From Chrysomallon squamiferum (taxonomy: Eukaryota; Mollusca; Gastropoda; Neomphalida; Peltospiridae), in assembly GCA_012295275.1 (NCBI GenBank), contig CM022671.1, positions 32,922,427 through 32,984,426 on the forward strand: a DNA stretch of 62,000 bases, written 5' to 3'. Shown here in pieces: positions 1 to 13,489 of the stretch; within the stretch, counting starts at the first letter, position 1; each line of letters begins with the position of its first letter. The notes beneath the pieces were generated by a model. That model searched no databases. It saw only the letters and a program-made list of their open reading frames with translations, and was not told the origin of the DNA. Made by a program: the position numbers and the translations under genes.

Positions 1-269
1 TCTGTCTAATTATGGGTTAATGACATTTTACATATTTTCAGATATAAATTATAAGTATGACTTTTCGTGTATTTGTATTAATATCTATAATTGTATGTAC
101 ATGTATATATGATATACGTGTGAGTTGTTGGAACGGGAAACAGCGCAGTGGATGCAGTAATCCCCTATTCTAAAAAATCTCAATATGTAACAAACCAGTT
201 AAAAAAACAATATGTAAAAAACCACTGACAGAAAAAAAAAACAGAGAAAAACAATAACAGAGAAAAACA

Positions 270-321
<52 letters not shown>

Positions 322-1888
322 TAATCTAACTCCTTTTACTTATTTTAATACATTTATGCTGTTGAATAAAATATACAATTATTCACTGAAAAAGAGAGAA
401 CCTTTGACAATTTTCAGTGAAAAAAATCTTTTATTTTATTATATTTTGACGGACACACACCATAAAAGTTTATTGCAAGAAACAAACACAGAAGTGATGC
501 AGTGTGAAGAACAACACTGAAGAGCTCTGTCTGTTTTCTTAGTCACAGCTCTCTGTTGCAGTGTGTCGGTGCTTGTGTTGCAGTTCTATTTTAGGAATCA
601 GGAGTCGCCTGGGGAGAAATTACAAACCAATCTTTTTTCTTCCGTTCTCTCTCAACAATGTATTGTGAAAACCTAGACACTAAACTAAATAGATTAACAA
701 GTCTCGTGAACTGAGTGTATAAATACATAGCGATGTATGTATCTGTGTATGCATGTAATAATGTATGTATGTGCACATATGTAATAATGTATATATGTTT
801 GCATGCAAGTGTATGTCTGTCTGTCTGTCTGTATGTATGTTGGAATGTACGTATGTATCTGTGTAACTATATATATATATACAACTAAATATTTTCTGTT
901 TTCTTAAGACTCATAAGACAAATTGATCCTGTTTTTTATTACTATATATTATTTTGGAGTTTGAGGATAGCGGAGTTTAACCGCTGGTAATTCATGGTTT
1001 CTACAAACACGATTTACAAATGTGTGTAACTGCTGCTTTGGCACAGAATGTTAAGTACACAGGTGAAGCTGCTATTTTGAAAATACTTATAGCGAAACGA
1101 TCACCGTGCGATTTACTGGAATCAGAGTTCGTTCTTATATTTAACAATGATGATGATATTATAATGATGATGATGATGATAATAATAAGTAATGCTAATA
1201 GTAAAAAAAGGGGGAATAAACGGAAATATTAAATAAATAAATAAAAATTAACAAAACAAAAAATAAATTCTATCAACTACATAATTATGCATAAATAATA
1301 ATAATCAATCAAAACTGTAAATAAATAGGTGGCACAAATTCACAAATAATTAAAAAAAAAAAAAAAAGTAAGTAAACATAAAAGCTGTCAAAATAACCTA
1401 CCTAGTTTCACTGTTTGCTTATTTATGCGGTCGGTGCAATTTGGTCAAACCCGTTGTTTGTGTCACGTGGACAGAAGCGGCTGTAATGACTGGACGATTT
1501 GAATAAAATACAGACCGTTAAACAATAATAGGTCATTTAATGTAAATAGTTTACAAAAAGTCAACTCCGTTTCCTGTGAACGGCTTAATGAGTTGTGACA
1601 AATATAATATCATGTGTCAGTTTACTTACAGTCGAAGAAAATGTCTGGTTCCCAAGACACAACATTAACCTCAATTACTTATCTGTTTCTTATAACTGGC
1701 CTAAGTTATCAGACATGTATGTATGTATGTATGTATGTATGTATGTATGTATGTATGTATGTATGTATGTATGTATGTATGTATGTATGTATGTATGTAT
1801 GTATGTGTATATCTGTGTGTATATCTGTGTGTATATGTATGAAATATGTGTATTGTGTATGCATATATGTCTGTATGTAAAAGAAAAA

Positions 1889-1919
<31 letters not shown>

Positions 1920-2040
1920 GATAAAACCACTACTTTTTTATGAACATGTATATATTGGAACATATATTCAGTTATTTCTGTTAAAAAAAAATAAAATAAA
2001 AAAATAAAAAGTATAATAAGAATAAAAGCACTGTGTGACA
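1..2040. repeat. Simple-repeat-rich intergenic DNA
   Basis: No gene is seen here. The main tracts are (GA)n at about 271-318, a ~90-bp perfect (GTAT)n at 1713-1806, and (GT)n at 1892-1918. The open frames over these tracts only translate the repeat (MYVC, HTHT) and are not genes. Positions 128-165 carry a short match to the SINE-like sequence described at 29870-29960. Confidence 0.8.
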
Positions 2041-2049
2041 CTGGTTTTC

Positions 2050-3200
2050 ATCAGACTTCTTTATGCACAATGTATTTATGCAGTTCATTGTTTTGCAATG
2101 CGTAAAGCCTGTGCCAAGACAGAATTCCCAAAGGCATCACTCACGCGTAGCATCGGTATGCCAAATAAAATTATCTACAGCGTGCTGAGCCAACCAGGTA
2201 CATATTAATGGTGTCGCGTTACAGCGCTAGCCAAAAACAGAACACCAGTCTGCAGTCAAGTCCCATAATCAAACGGGACGATAGAGCGTGTTTGTCCAAC
2301 GTTTTGTACACGTTACGTACTGTGAGGACAGCTGCTAGTATATACACCAGAGTGGCGAGAAAGCTGTGTGTTTTTAATTACGGGATATTTAGCTGTTCCG
2401 TTGACTTTTTCTCTGCCGTTCTAAGCACAAGGCGTTCGCGGAATGATAACAACATGTTCTTTGCCAGAGTATGACAGAAGTAAAGACACTCTAGTTTTTG
2501 GCACGAGTCTCGTTTTGGCTGGCGTTCCTAGCTGAGTATTAATAATATTTCCAGATGCCGTTCTCCTGTGATAATTATTTGACGCAGTCTTGCTTTTGTA
2601 GACTCAACCACTTCGTTAAACGTTTCACTGGGCTTTACGTACTTTTACTGATTTAACAAATGGTTATTTTTGAAAACAATCAGTTATTTCTGTGAAATAC
2701 ATATTGTCAGTCACGCTTTTTTTGATCAGCTGGTTCAATATCACTTTATATAATTTATTCTGGATTTTTAATCTTGTGCAGGGTTTTTGTATAAAAGAAC
2801 AGCTTGTTGGGAAGAAAAAGCTTTGTGTGAACTTAAATCAGCTGTTATCTAACACATTTTCAGAAATTAGGCATTTACTTAAATTAGGCATTCGCAAAAA
2901 AAAAAAAAAAAAAAATCCTTATAAATGAAATTGATGTTCCGGACATGCGCCTTATCAACATCCTGCCAGTTAGGTTATTAATGTTTCTGAACATAAACCG
3001 GACCTATCTTCATGGTATTCAGTATTCCACTGAACTGTAGCCACCCAATGAAGTGTGTCAAAAGGAAATCTGGCTATGGTTGAATCGGCATTGATGGTGG
3101 CCCCAGGCACCTTCGGATCACATGGCAAAAAGGAAAAACGGGTAACGTTGTTGATATTTTTGTACGAGTTAGAATTCTTTGACAAGTAAACCCTTCTCTA
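2050..3200. other. Low-repeat intergenic block, no recognised gene
   Basis: This block is less AT-rich than its surroundings and mostly free of microsatellites apart from an A-run at 2897-2915. An 88-codon frame at 2208-2474 (+) and a 71-codon frame at 2970-3185 (-) exist. Neither has a recognisable domain, splice context or codon pattern that I would call coding. It could be an old transposon remnant, a non-coding exon or a regulatory block. Confidence 0.3.
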
Positions 3201-3249
3201 GGATTAGCATAATATCAAGCTGGCTTAACGAATTAGTTTTGTTTTAGTA

Positions 3250-3874
3250 ATGTAATTTGTTAGTTTTCCGCGAAGTTCATCTGTTCTTATATCTTTATCT
3301 ATTTTCTTTACTTCGTATTCTTATTTTCGTTTGTTTTTCTCTCGTCTTCAGAATTTTTATCTTCTTCTATCATTTTTTCTTTCTTTCATCTTTTCTATTT
3401 GTTTTATTTCTATTTTCTTTTTTCTCTTCATTTTTCTTTTCTTTCTTCTTCTTTTCTTTTCCTTTTCGCTTCTATAATCCTTTTTTTTTTTTTTTTTTTT
3501 TTTACTTCTACAAATTTCATTTAATGGATCATTTTCAAATATTTTTATTATACAGAAATAAAATTTCAGTTTGAAGCAAGACATCACTCTGGGTATGACA
3601 ATATTTCCTTTTATTTTCCCCTACATTTACTGTTGTGTTTTATCTCTCAGCATCCATTTGTTGGTAGAAAGTATGAGTCTCATTCACTCATCTTTAATGA
3701 GTAGTGTGCGTGTACTGTGAGGTTGCACTGGGTTCTAGAAAGGTGATCCTAAGACACATCTGGAACTGATAAGTGGGTCATGTTGTGTTTATTCACCTTT
3801 GAAGACGTAAAAATTAACAATAAAAACCCAGCAATAATGGCCACAACAACAACATAATAATAATGATAATAATA

Positions 3875-3924
<50 letters not shown>

Positions 3925-5479
3925 TATAATTATAACAATTGTTGTAATAATAGTAGTAATAATATATATGATTGTGTTTTTAAAGTTGAAGTAATTGATG
4001 TGATTATATATATTTTGATGGTTATTTATCAGTTATTTTCATATTATATTTAATTGGTCGATGAAATTATCGTTATTTGATAACAGTACACAATATTTTA
4101 ATGAATATAATTATATCCAGTCAAAAAAAAAAAAAGAAAAAAAAGTTTATTATAAATTAGTTTAAATTAGAAAATAAAAAAAAATAAAAATCAGTAGTGG
4201 ATCCAGCATTATTTCAAAACTGAAAAGGATATAACCTTCAAAACGAAATAATATTATATGAGAAAAAATAATAATAATAAATAAAAAATAAATAAATGAA
4301 AGGAAAAAAAACAACAACATAGGTGCTTTTGGTTCAGCACCCGCCCATTCAGTGACACTTGTGAGGTTAACGAAGCCGATGAAGTGTTTCTCAAACATTG
4401 TCCAGTCTTTCTTTTCTTTCTTTATTTTATTTTAAAACTGATCATTGTTTCTTGTTGTTGTTGTTCTTTGCTGTCGTTGTTAAGTTTGTTTGTTTTGGAT
4501 TTGTTTAAGCAGTGAAACGAACCGAATCTAACAATGAATCAAAACACCATTCCAGCTGTTGTCGTTGCTCTTTGTCGTCGTCGTTGTTATTGTCATCTTT
4601 CGTTCAGTGATTTCAAAACAAATGCTTGAATAAAATAATCATTTCCTTTCCATACTTGAACTTCTTTTAAATTTTTTAAGAGTTACAGAATTGACTATAT
4701 AAATTTTAAATTTAATTAAACTGTAATACTTTTATTTTTGCTCAGCTGTTTTCACTGTGTTTTAATTAATTTTTGAATTTTTATATATAATGACTGTTTT
4801 TTGGTATTTACCTTTGTTTGACATCCAGTAGACCATATGATTTTTGTGCTGGGGTTTCGTTAAAATTTCATTCATTCATTCGTTAGTTCTTTCGTTCATC
4901 AGTTTATTGATTCTTTTTATCTCGTTTCAGTAATTTCAGTTTAGTGTCTGATATGTGCAGGTTTGCCTCTGTTCGTTAGAAACAAGTTAATTATTTGTCC
5001 ACTGTAAATAAGTTTTCCTACCTTTGTCCAGTTATATCTCAATAATAATGCATTATATGATTAAATGAATAAATAAATTTATTTCTTCTAATAAAATGAA
5101 ATAAAATAAATAAATGAATGAATGAATAAATACATTTATTTCTTCTAATAAAATGAAATTAAATGAATGAATGAATAAATAAATAAACAAACATTTGCAC
5201 GCTGTAAACTATTTCACGCTGTTTCAGTGTAAATACATTATCGCAAATCTTCTGTAATCTGACGTGACAATGTTAAATTTGTTTTGATGAAACAACTATG
5301 GATATCATTATGTTTGCTGAGTGGATTAGTGTTGCCTTGAATGTTGGGAAGTATGTCAAAGTAATTGGTTGAAAGGAATTTGTTTATTTCTTTCTTATTT
5401 TGTTGTTTGTTTTAATTAATGTTTTTCTCCGTCTCTTGTTTATTTTTATTTCTTGTTGTCATTCAAACGGTGGATATAT

Positions 5480-5523
<44 letters not shown>

Positions 5524-6760
5524 CTCTATTTCTCTCTCTCTCTATGTCTCCTTTTGTCTCCCTTTCACTCTGTCTAACTGTCGGTTTATATGTCTGTCTG
5601 TCACATGTATAAAAACAAGCGGTTCTAGAGACATGTACATCAAAGACAGGACATTTTGATCAAGCAAACAAACAGACAAACAAACACACAGACAATCTAA
5701 CAAACAATAACCTTTAAAATGAGTTAACTATTTTAGATATAATTACGTAATTTGTTATGGATATTGTAACTAGCTATACAACTGAATATGGTTAATGATT
5801 CCTATTGTTATTTGTATAAATGTAGATTAATTCAACTCTGGTTTCAGTATGCATCGTCTGATAACTTTATTTATAACATTACATAAATAAATCAATTGCA
5901 CATTATATACGTTAAATACTCATTGTTAATTTTTCTCCATGAAATGTCAAACAGGATATATGATTTATTCAGAATGAGTTTAATTTAATTAAAATATCCT
6001 GTTAAAATATTGTGTATTATTACTGAGCATTTTGATAGCATACCAATGTGTTTATTTTTAAATAAATATAAATGAAAAAATAATTCTAGTTCAAAAAAGC
6101 AAATATACATATTCAAATTATATATTCATGATATAGAAATTAAACATGTCTTTTGCGTTTGGAATGTAAGTAAATATATTCATAATCATAGTTTACAATC
6201 GACTGATTATAAATTGCTTTTTCTTTCCGTCTTTTCACTTTCAAATTAACAGACACACACACGAACACTACTCGATTCCATAAATGTGCATTCATTTAGA
6301 ATAAATGCGCATGCACATGCGCACTAACACACTTCATATTCAAATACTCAACCTCTCTTTCTTTACCTTATACTCACACAGAGTAATGCACGTGCAAAGT
6401 AACGCACGTACTCAGAAATCATTCAGAAATAAAAATAAATAGATCTAAATAAAACGCGCACATTCAAACAGTAATCAACAGTTGTTAATAATGATGTCCG
6501 CTCCACAGAGACACAGACAATGCAGTTCTGACTTGGATGGGAAACTGAAACAAAATCGTACAAACTGAACACAGGTAACTTAATGTCATAAATAACACTC
6601 TGATGGTTGACATGTGGGACGAGATAAAGATTACAAGTAATCAGATTGTTATTCCTTACCTCTGTCAGATACGTCTTCAGTAGTTATTTATGTATTTAGT
6701 TGTGCATCCTATTTTAGCAAAATTTGTTATTACAAAGTAGTATAATTATATATATTAGAA
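3250..6760. other. AT-rich intergenic DNA with microsatellites
   Basis: I see no gene. Pyrimidine-rich sequence fills 3280-3505, (AAT)n-type sequence 3838-3925, AAAT-type runs lie around 5050-5190, and (TG)n is at 5483-5520. The remainder is unremarkable AT-rich sequence. Confidence 0.7.
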
Positions 6761-6797
6761 CCATATTCATTTCTTCTTTTTGAGATTATATAAACAT

Positions 6798-6822
6798 TTG
6801 TGTGTGTGTGTGTGTCTGTATG

Positions 6823-6853
<31 letters not shown>

Positions 6854-7075
6854 GTCTATCTATATCTATCTATCTACCTATCTATCTATATATATATATG
6901 TCTGTCTGTCTGTCTCTCTATGTATCTAGCTATCTACATATATATATTTTGGAATTTAATAGCGCAGCAATTTATTTATTTTCCCTCCTTTCATTGCAGT
7001 ACTAGTAGTAGTAGTAGTAGTAGTAGTAGTTGTTGTTGTTCTTCTTCTTATTATTATTATTATTCCTTCATTTCT
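6798..7075. repeat. TATC and TAG microsatellite cluster
   Basis: A (TG)n run passes into (TATC)n at about 6822-6890, then TCTG/TATA-type repeats, then (TAG)n at 7001-7030 followed by TTG, TTC and TTA triplets. Apparent frames here (YLSIYLS, SSSS) are repeat translations. Confidence 0.85.
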
Positions 7076-7277
7076 CCTGTCTAACTCCGCTTTTCTCTCA
7101 TCTTCTCTTCTTCCCATCCCTGTTACCATTCGTTCACCTGTTTCCAATTCTCCAGTTTCCACTCACTTCGATTTACAGTTACCTTACCTTTCTAAATCCC
7201 CTTCATTCCCGCTTATATGTGTTTGTATGTGTGCGTGTACATGTAAATGTATAAATATATATATATATATATTTATA

Positions 7278-7400
7278 TCAGTAGTTAGAGCGTGGGCTGC
7301 GACATAGCACTGTTAATCGATTCTTTATTCTCATGTGTGAATATTTGCTCTTCCAAACAATGGCTTTGTGAAAAGCTGCTGCATATTATTTTCAGAAACA
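7278..7400 (+). mobile_element. tRNA-like head of a possible SINE fragment
   Basis: The sequence TAGTTAGAGCGTGGG at 7282-7296 resembles a Pol III A box, and GTTAATCGATTC at 7312-7323 resembles a B box, with roughly tRNA spacing. No full tRNA fold is apparent, so this looks like a decayed tRNA-derived SINE head rather than a tRNA gene. Confidence 0.35.
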
Positions 7401-7842
7401 GGAAAAAGCTTTTTAAAGATCCCTGGCTGATTATTTACAAGAGTTGTCCATGATGTAACGAGAGGATTTTATTTATTTATTTATTTATTTTGTGTTGTTG
7501 TTGTAAATTATTACAAATTTAATCGGTATATTCGTATTTTATGCAGGTCTGTACGTCGGTATTTATAAGTAGTATACACATATGTGGTTTTGATATCTGT
7601 GCTGTTTCACTCCGAAAATGCTATTGAAGAAAACATATAAATGGCGAAAAATGGCTGATAAGAAAGAGACAGGCTGAATTAAAAAAAAGAAGAAACAAAA
7701 AGACAGAAATTGAAAAATAATATAACAATAAATCAGAAAAGAAGTAGAAATAGAGCAGAAAGAAAGAAAAGAAAAAAAAAGAAAATAAAAGACAGGCAAT
7801 ATTTATAAAGACTGAATGATAGGGGAAAAATCTTTAGCTTAC

Positions 7843-7888
7843 AAAAAAAAAAAAAAAAAGAAGAAAAAAAAAAAGAAAAGAAAAAAAG

Positions 7889-7920
<32 letters not shown>
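7843..7920. repeat. Long A-rich homopolymer tract
   Basis: About 75 bases are nearly pure A with scattered G. It could be a retroposon tail or a slippage tract. Frames on the complementary strand are poly-Phe artefacts. Confidence 0.8.
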
Positions 7921-7929
<9 letters not shown>

Positions 7930-8189
7930 TAAGAAAGAAACGAAAACAAAACAGAAATATTGGCTGCATTGGTTGTGTATTTTATGACAGATAAGACACA
8001 CAACGTACAGAGTTACTTTGTGGTAAACAGCTTTCTTACTACTCACTGTGTTGATGAAGCAGCTAAAGTGAGGTAGGAAAAAACTAAAGAAAATTGAAGA
8101 TACAAAATGAAAAAAGAAAAAGAGGTAGGGAAAAACCAGAATATTATAACGTTATGAAAATAGATAGATATAAGATGATATATAGATAA

Positions 8190-8261
8190 ATGATAGATAG
8201 GTAGGTAGGTAGGTGGTAGTTAGGTAGGTAGGTAGGTAGGTAGGTAGGTAGGTAGACAGAC

Positions 8262-8324
<63 letters not shown>

Positions 8325-8355
8325 CAGACAGATAGATAGATAGATAGATAGATAA
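8190..8355. repeat. GGTA/GATA tetranucleotide microsatellite
   Basis: GGTA units around 8195-8253 pass into GATA and GACA units up to 8355, a compound tetranucleotide repeat of about 160 bp. The YLSIYLS-type frame on the - strand is an artefact. Confidence 0.9.
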
Positions 8356-8788
8356 TTAATTTAGATTTTCTGAAAGGAAAAGAAATAATAAATATCTTCT
8401 CTCCTTCAGCACACAATTTCCATTTCAAACGTCTATCGACAGGATGAAAAAAAAAGTGCCAGTTTAGAAAAAAAGGAAAAATAACTGACTGTGGATGGAA
8501 CTAAAAATAACACATCACCGATATCAGAGAAAAGACAATCGAGGAACTGGTGGTACGGGGAATCGCAGAATTAGCTGAATAAATAAATAAGTAAATAAAT
8601 AAATAAATAAAAATAGAAGTAATTTTAAAAAAAAAGCTGAAACCATACAAACTGAAGAAAGAAAGGCGAATGGAAAATGAACGAATTGAAAGTAAAAAAA
8701 GTGAAAAGAAAAGAAAACGAAACAAAAAAATGATTTTGTTTCTTCGCAGCAACAGTCGTTTGCTTCTCAACAACTTAGACACTTCATG

Positions 8789-8850
8789 CAGGGGCGGTTC
8801 CAAGATTTCAGAAAAGAGGGGGCGGAGCATACATCATGATGGGTTTAATT
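8789..8850 (+). mobile_element. hAT-like terminal remnant
   Basis: The start CAGGGGCGGTTCCAAG followed by a G-rich stretch is the style of hAT-family DNA transposon termini (CAGGGGCGG...). No partner end or transposase is visible, so this would be a solo or decayed end. Similar starts occur at 16346 and 51315. Confidence 0.35.
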
Positions 8851-9299
8851 TTAAAGCAGGTTTATCAAGAAGAAGAGGGAACTATAAAGTCAATGGGGGC
8901 ACACACACAGCATGCTCTCTCCGAATACTCTTCTTAAACTTGATCTCCTGACTCTCCACTCAGAAATGCTCGTCGTGTGTCTAAAATGGTGAAATTCCGT
9001 GGCAGGAACGATAAACAACAGCACGTTGTTGTGTCGTTAATCATACTTGTAACAGATCCATATGTTTGTTCTAGAAACATTCCTGTATTTATTTGTTTAC
9101 TTTCTCTGTTTATATATCTATCTCTTTGTCCGTCCACCTGTCTGTTTGTCTGTCAGTCCTCTGTCTGTCAGGTCTACCTTTAATTATTTGTGTTGTTGTT
9201 GTTGTAGTTGTTTTTATTATATTTTGTTAAAGTTTCTTTGCTTGTCCTTATAACAAACTGATGTAATGATAGTAATATTAAGAGTAATGATGCAATGCT

Positions 9300-9800
9300 T
9301 TATAGGAGTAGTAGTATTACTACTACTACTACTAGTAGTAGTAGTAGTAGTAGTTGTAAATTTAGTAGCAACAGTAATAGTAGAAGAAGCAGTAGTAGAG
9401 AAGTTGAAAGTTGAAATATAGTAATAGTAGTTATTGTTCTTTTGTAATAATAGAAACAGCAATAATGGTACTAATAATAATGCAAATATTAGTAGTAGTT
9501 GTTGCTGTAGAACCAGCAGCTGTATTAGTAGTAGTCGCAGCAGTATTAGTAATAGGAGCAGCAGTAGTAGTAGCAGTAACTGTAATAGCTATAGCAAAAA
9601 AAACATTGTTGCAGTTTTGGTGGAAAGAGTAACAGTTGCAAAAGTAGTATTATAGTAGTAGTAGTAGTCGTAGAAGTTGTGTCAGAAATATTAGTAGTAG
9701 TAGCAGCAGCAATATAAGTAGTAGTAGTAAGGATATATCGCATAGTCGTAATCTTTTTCATCATTATCATCATCATCATCATCATCATCGTCATCATAAT
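9300..9800. repeat. Imperfect TAG/AGC trinucleotide array
   Basis: About 450 bp of TAG, AGC and related triplets, partly diverged, ends in (ATC)n at 9760-9798. It creates open frames in several phases (poly-Ser, poly-Val, poly-Thr), which is expected for triplet repeats and is not evidence of coding. Confidence 0.85.
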
Positions 9801-10164
9801 AATTGTTGTTGTTTCTACATTATCAAACCATTCACAGACTCGTAAACATCTGCACTTTAACTAAAACATCATTTTGAGAAACATAAAAACACGAAAGTAA
9901 CATTTTCTCTTTTTAACGCACAGCGCTTGTACGATAATCTAAGTAATGATGCTTTAGTGCTTGTTTTCTCTCTCTTTTCAAAGATGCTAGTGGTTCTCAG
10001 TGTAAGCATATAGCATTTCTAGCATATTTAATGACCATGTGTGTATATGTATGTGGCTAAACATTATTACATATATATATACACATATATACACTTAAAG
10101 AAATACATCATTATATATTTCACATGCTTTAATATAATGGTAGAATGTTACATAGCAGAAGTAG

Positions 10165-10264
10165 CAACAAAAATATAATAAAATAAAATAATCAAACAAT
10201 AATAAACAAAAACAGACAAACAAACAAATAACAAATAATAAATAAATAAACAAATAACAAATAA

Positions 10265-10299
<35 letters not shown>

Positions 10300-10352
10300 C
10301 AAAAAATAAATAAATAAATAAATAAAAAAAAATAAATAAATAAATAAATAAG
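10165..10352. repeat. AAAT/AAAC tetranucleotide array
   Basis: This is an imperfect AAAT-type repeat of nearly 190 bp. Overlapping complementary-strand frames (YLFIYLF) are artefacts. An (AT)n run follows at 10552-10580. Confidence 0.85.
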
Positions 10353-10549
10353 GTAACTGCCATGGCTGCCTGAACCTCTGTAAAATGCAGATCCCATTAA
10401 ACGTGATGTTACAATTTGTACACAATTAACCTCATTGCAGAAATAGAACAAAGCTTTTTTTATTTATTTATTTTCTTTTAACCACTTATCATTAATATAA
10501 CTATAATTAGAGGAAACCCACAGATACAACACTCACCAAGTAACCGTAA

Positions 10550-10584
<35 letters not shown>

Positions 10585-10587
<3 letters not shown>

Positions 10588-11079
10588 CCAACTTGCCAGT
10601 GACAGCTCAGTCGCGAGATGAAGGTGGAATGGTGTATAGTCCAGAGTGTGTCGTGTTGAAGACTGATCTCACAACCTGTGACCTCTCGTGACGTTTAACC
10701 GTTATTACTACGTCCGAGGCTGAAATAACGTAGCCATTCATTTACCGTGTCTTGTCAGATGTGCTTAGGTTGGAGATATGACTTACTGCGTGTATAATTG
10801 TACAGTATTGAGTCACCTGGGGATAGGCCAGTGAAGAGGCACGGACAGAGTATTTCTACTCTGCACATCTGTCTTTCTCTTTGTTTTATTTCTGTTTTCT
10901 AATGGCAATATTTCTGAAATATGATTTTTTAATACATACTCTTGGTTTGTAATAAGGAATCGTGTCTTTCTCTTTGGATAAAGTTGAATAAAGTAGGAAC
11001 CAGTTCTTTTCTTATTTTTTCTTTCATTCTTTCTTTCTTTCTTCCTTTTTTTTTCTTTCTTTCTTTCTTTATTTTGAAG

Positions 11080-11118
<39 letters not shown>

Positions 11119-11480
11119 TAAAACTTTTTAAGTCAATAGGAGCAGCGAATTATTTATTTTCTAATCTTTCATTGTACTTGTTTTTTCCTCCTCATCATTA
11201 CCTTTTCTTCTTATTATTATTATTTTTATTCGTTCTTTTCTCCTTTCTAACTAACCTTTTTCCTCTCCTCTTCTCTTCTCCTCCCTGTTACCTTTCGTTT
11301 ACTTATTTCTAACTTCCTCTCATTTCAGTGTAGTGTTACCTCATCTCTCTGAACCCCTTCACTCTCGCTTTCCCAATTTTCCCTTCCCACTCATCTTTTC
11401 ATATATATATATCCCTTTTACTTTAATTTTCCTCCCATCTTTTTTTTTTTTTTAAATTATTATTATTTATTTATTTGTTT
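10585..11480. other. Intergenic DNA with pyrimidine-rich and (AC)n tracts
   Basis: 10600-10860 is a moderately complex block without recognised features. (TTTC)n-like sequence lies at 11018-11070, (AC)n at 11085-11117, and CT-rich sequence fills 11160-11480. No gene is supported. Confidence 0.6.
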
Positions 11481-11569
11481 CTTGCATCTTCCCTTTTCCC
11501 CCATCCATCCTCACACCTTCGCTTTCTTATCCCCTATTACCTATCTCGTATCTCTCCAGCTCTTTAGTC

Positions 11570-11880
11570 GAGGTCCCCGGAGACGTCTGCTCCTCAGCAT
11601 AAACAAAATGTTTCCGTACTTAAGACACGTTCGTTTCAGAAGGTCCCAGGACAAAACAGCATTACGAGTGCATCTCTTCTTTAAAGAGTTATTTATGCAA
11701 ATTGGCGTGGCTTGTTTGCTAGTAATTAACTCACTGGCGTCCTCCAGAGATCACGGCAGTCCCGTTTAATTGCTTGCTTAGCATCCTCTCAGTGTGTCAG
11801 TGAAATGGCAGAAGAAAATGGCTTCATTTGCATCGTCGCAGAAAATGCGTTCACTGAGAGACGTCTAGAAATAGAAAGGA
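11570..11880. promoter_or_regulatory. Candidate conserved non-coding (enhancer-like) block
   Basis: About 300 bp of complex, repeat-free sequence of balanced composition sits in otherwise simple-repeat DNA. It contains a perfect octamer ATGCAAAT (11695-11702), the POU-factor site, and a homeodomain-type TAATTAA (11723-11729) 20 bp away. Two open frames (11482-11769 and 11805-12035, +) cross it but encode nothing recognisable. An unrecognised coding exon remains possible. The enhancer reading is inference. Confidence 0.3.
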
Positions 11881-12099
11881 TTGTCTCTTGTGAGAGCGAC
11901 AAGTACGTCTGTGCACGTCTGTGTCAGAGAGAGAGTGGGTATGACTGTGTTACTTTTTGTGTGTGTGTGTGTGTGAAAGAACGAAAGAGGTGGACAAAAA
12001 GAAAGATCTTAAGAATTACAGACAGACACAAATAGACAAAATCAGATAGAAAGAGAGAAGAGGAACGGGTTGGAGGGAGGGAGAGAAGATAGAGAGAAT

Positions 12100-12960
12100 G
12101 GTGGGTAGATGGAACCTGTATACAACTGACATCACTTTACTATCAGCAGAATTTCAGAAAGCTAAGGTGTTTAAAAATAAAATTAATAATAAAAGTAACT
12201 TTAGAAGAATATGAAATATAGACAGGATATTAGTTCAAGTACACTGTAAATAAATGAACTAAATTTAGAAATAAACTCAAATAACTACTAGAAATAAACT
12301 GAACAAATTTAACTTTTTCGACTAATTTATATAGAGCTAAAGTAACTTACTTTCTCGATTTAAATAACTCCACTGTTTGAACCGAACCAACTCGTTGAAC
12401 TGAAGTTATTTACTTTGAATTGCTTCTATTCTGCACTGGTTCTGAACACACTCTGACATTTACAACTTATTATACAGCAATGGGAACATTTTCATATTCC
12501 GTCGCCTCGTTTTGACTCTGCCCCTGTCAACCGCTCCCACTGCGTCCACAACGGCGTTCCGGTTCGACATTTACATTCAACTAAGAAACAAATGGCGGAT
12601 GGGAGTTCCAATTATACAAACGTTGGCAACAACGTGTACTTCATTCTTTTACTATCTGCGACCCTTTAGTGCGAACGAGTACGAACGTTTACAAATAAAA
12701 ATATTTCTGTCAAACGTAGTGGTCATGACACTGGCTGGCTTTCGGTTATTATTTTTAGAACTTGGCTTTTGAGGGTAACTGTAAGGAAACAGGATGAAAG
12801 AGCATTTGGTGAGAGATAAAGGAATGAGATGGACAGAAACTACGATAAACAGACACGATTTTGATATACAGAAATTCATACACACAAATAAAAACTCGTG
12901 TGTGTGTGCGTGTGTGTGGGTGTCGGTTTGTATGAATTTTACGATAAAAAATTAACAATT
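12100..12960. other. Low-repeat block; promoter or non-coding exon possible
   Basis: 12490-12780 is richer in G+C than its flanks and contains AATGGCGG (12591-12598), the core often bound by YY1 near transcription starts. A frame at 12512-12772 shows no domain. It could be a first-exon or promoter region, but I see no downstream exon to pair with it. Confidence 0.25.
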
Positions 12961-13489
12961 TTCACAACAGAAAGTTTAATCCTATTTTGAATGTTTGGAA
13001 TTCATCATTATTTCTCTCAGGAACGGCGTTATCAGTATGAATCTAGACAAATGTAACTATTCAAAGAACATCAGATTTATCATTTGTTCAGAGAAATCCG
13101 TGGTGAATACACACTAGCCACGAAAACGCGAGTATAAAGTTTTGTCCTAATATAAGATACACAGCAAGAACGGCCACAGTATCAGTTTTGGCGTAAAGAT
13201 AAACCCGTTCTGCTGCAGTAGTTGGAACTGAAAACTGTCAAAAGGCATATACTCCATTCTCACGAAGGAGATTGATCGACCAACTCGATACTGAAAAACA
13301 TCCAGTTCTCAACTGAGATAAAAACAATACGACTTCACAGAATATTCTGTTTATTTGATATTCAGTCAAAACTGAGAAAAAATCTTTACGAAGAACTGAT
13401 TGAAGATATGCTAAACAGAGACATAAAAAAAAAAAAAAAAAAAACATTTTAAACTTAATTACACTAGACAAGGAGAGTTGATGTTTGAA

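Noticed and set aside
1595-2041. Long overlapping open frames on both strands (MYVCMYVC and THTHTH types)
   Set aside because: They are translations of perfect GTAT and GT microsatellites; a repeat unit without stops is open by construction.
9217-9797. Several 70-80-codon frames rich in Ser, Val, Thr or Met
   Set aside because: All arise from TAG/AGC/ATC triplet arrays; no domain, start context or splice signal supports them.
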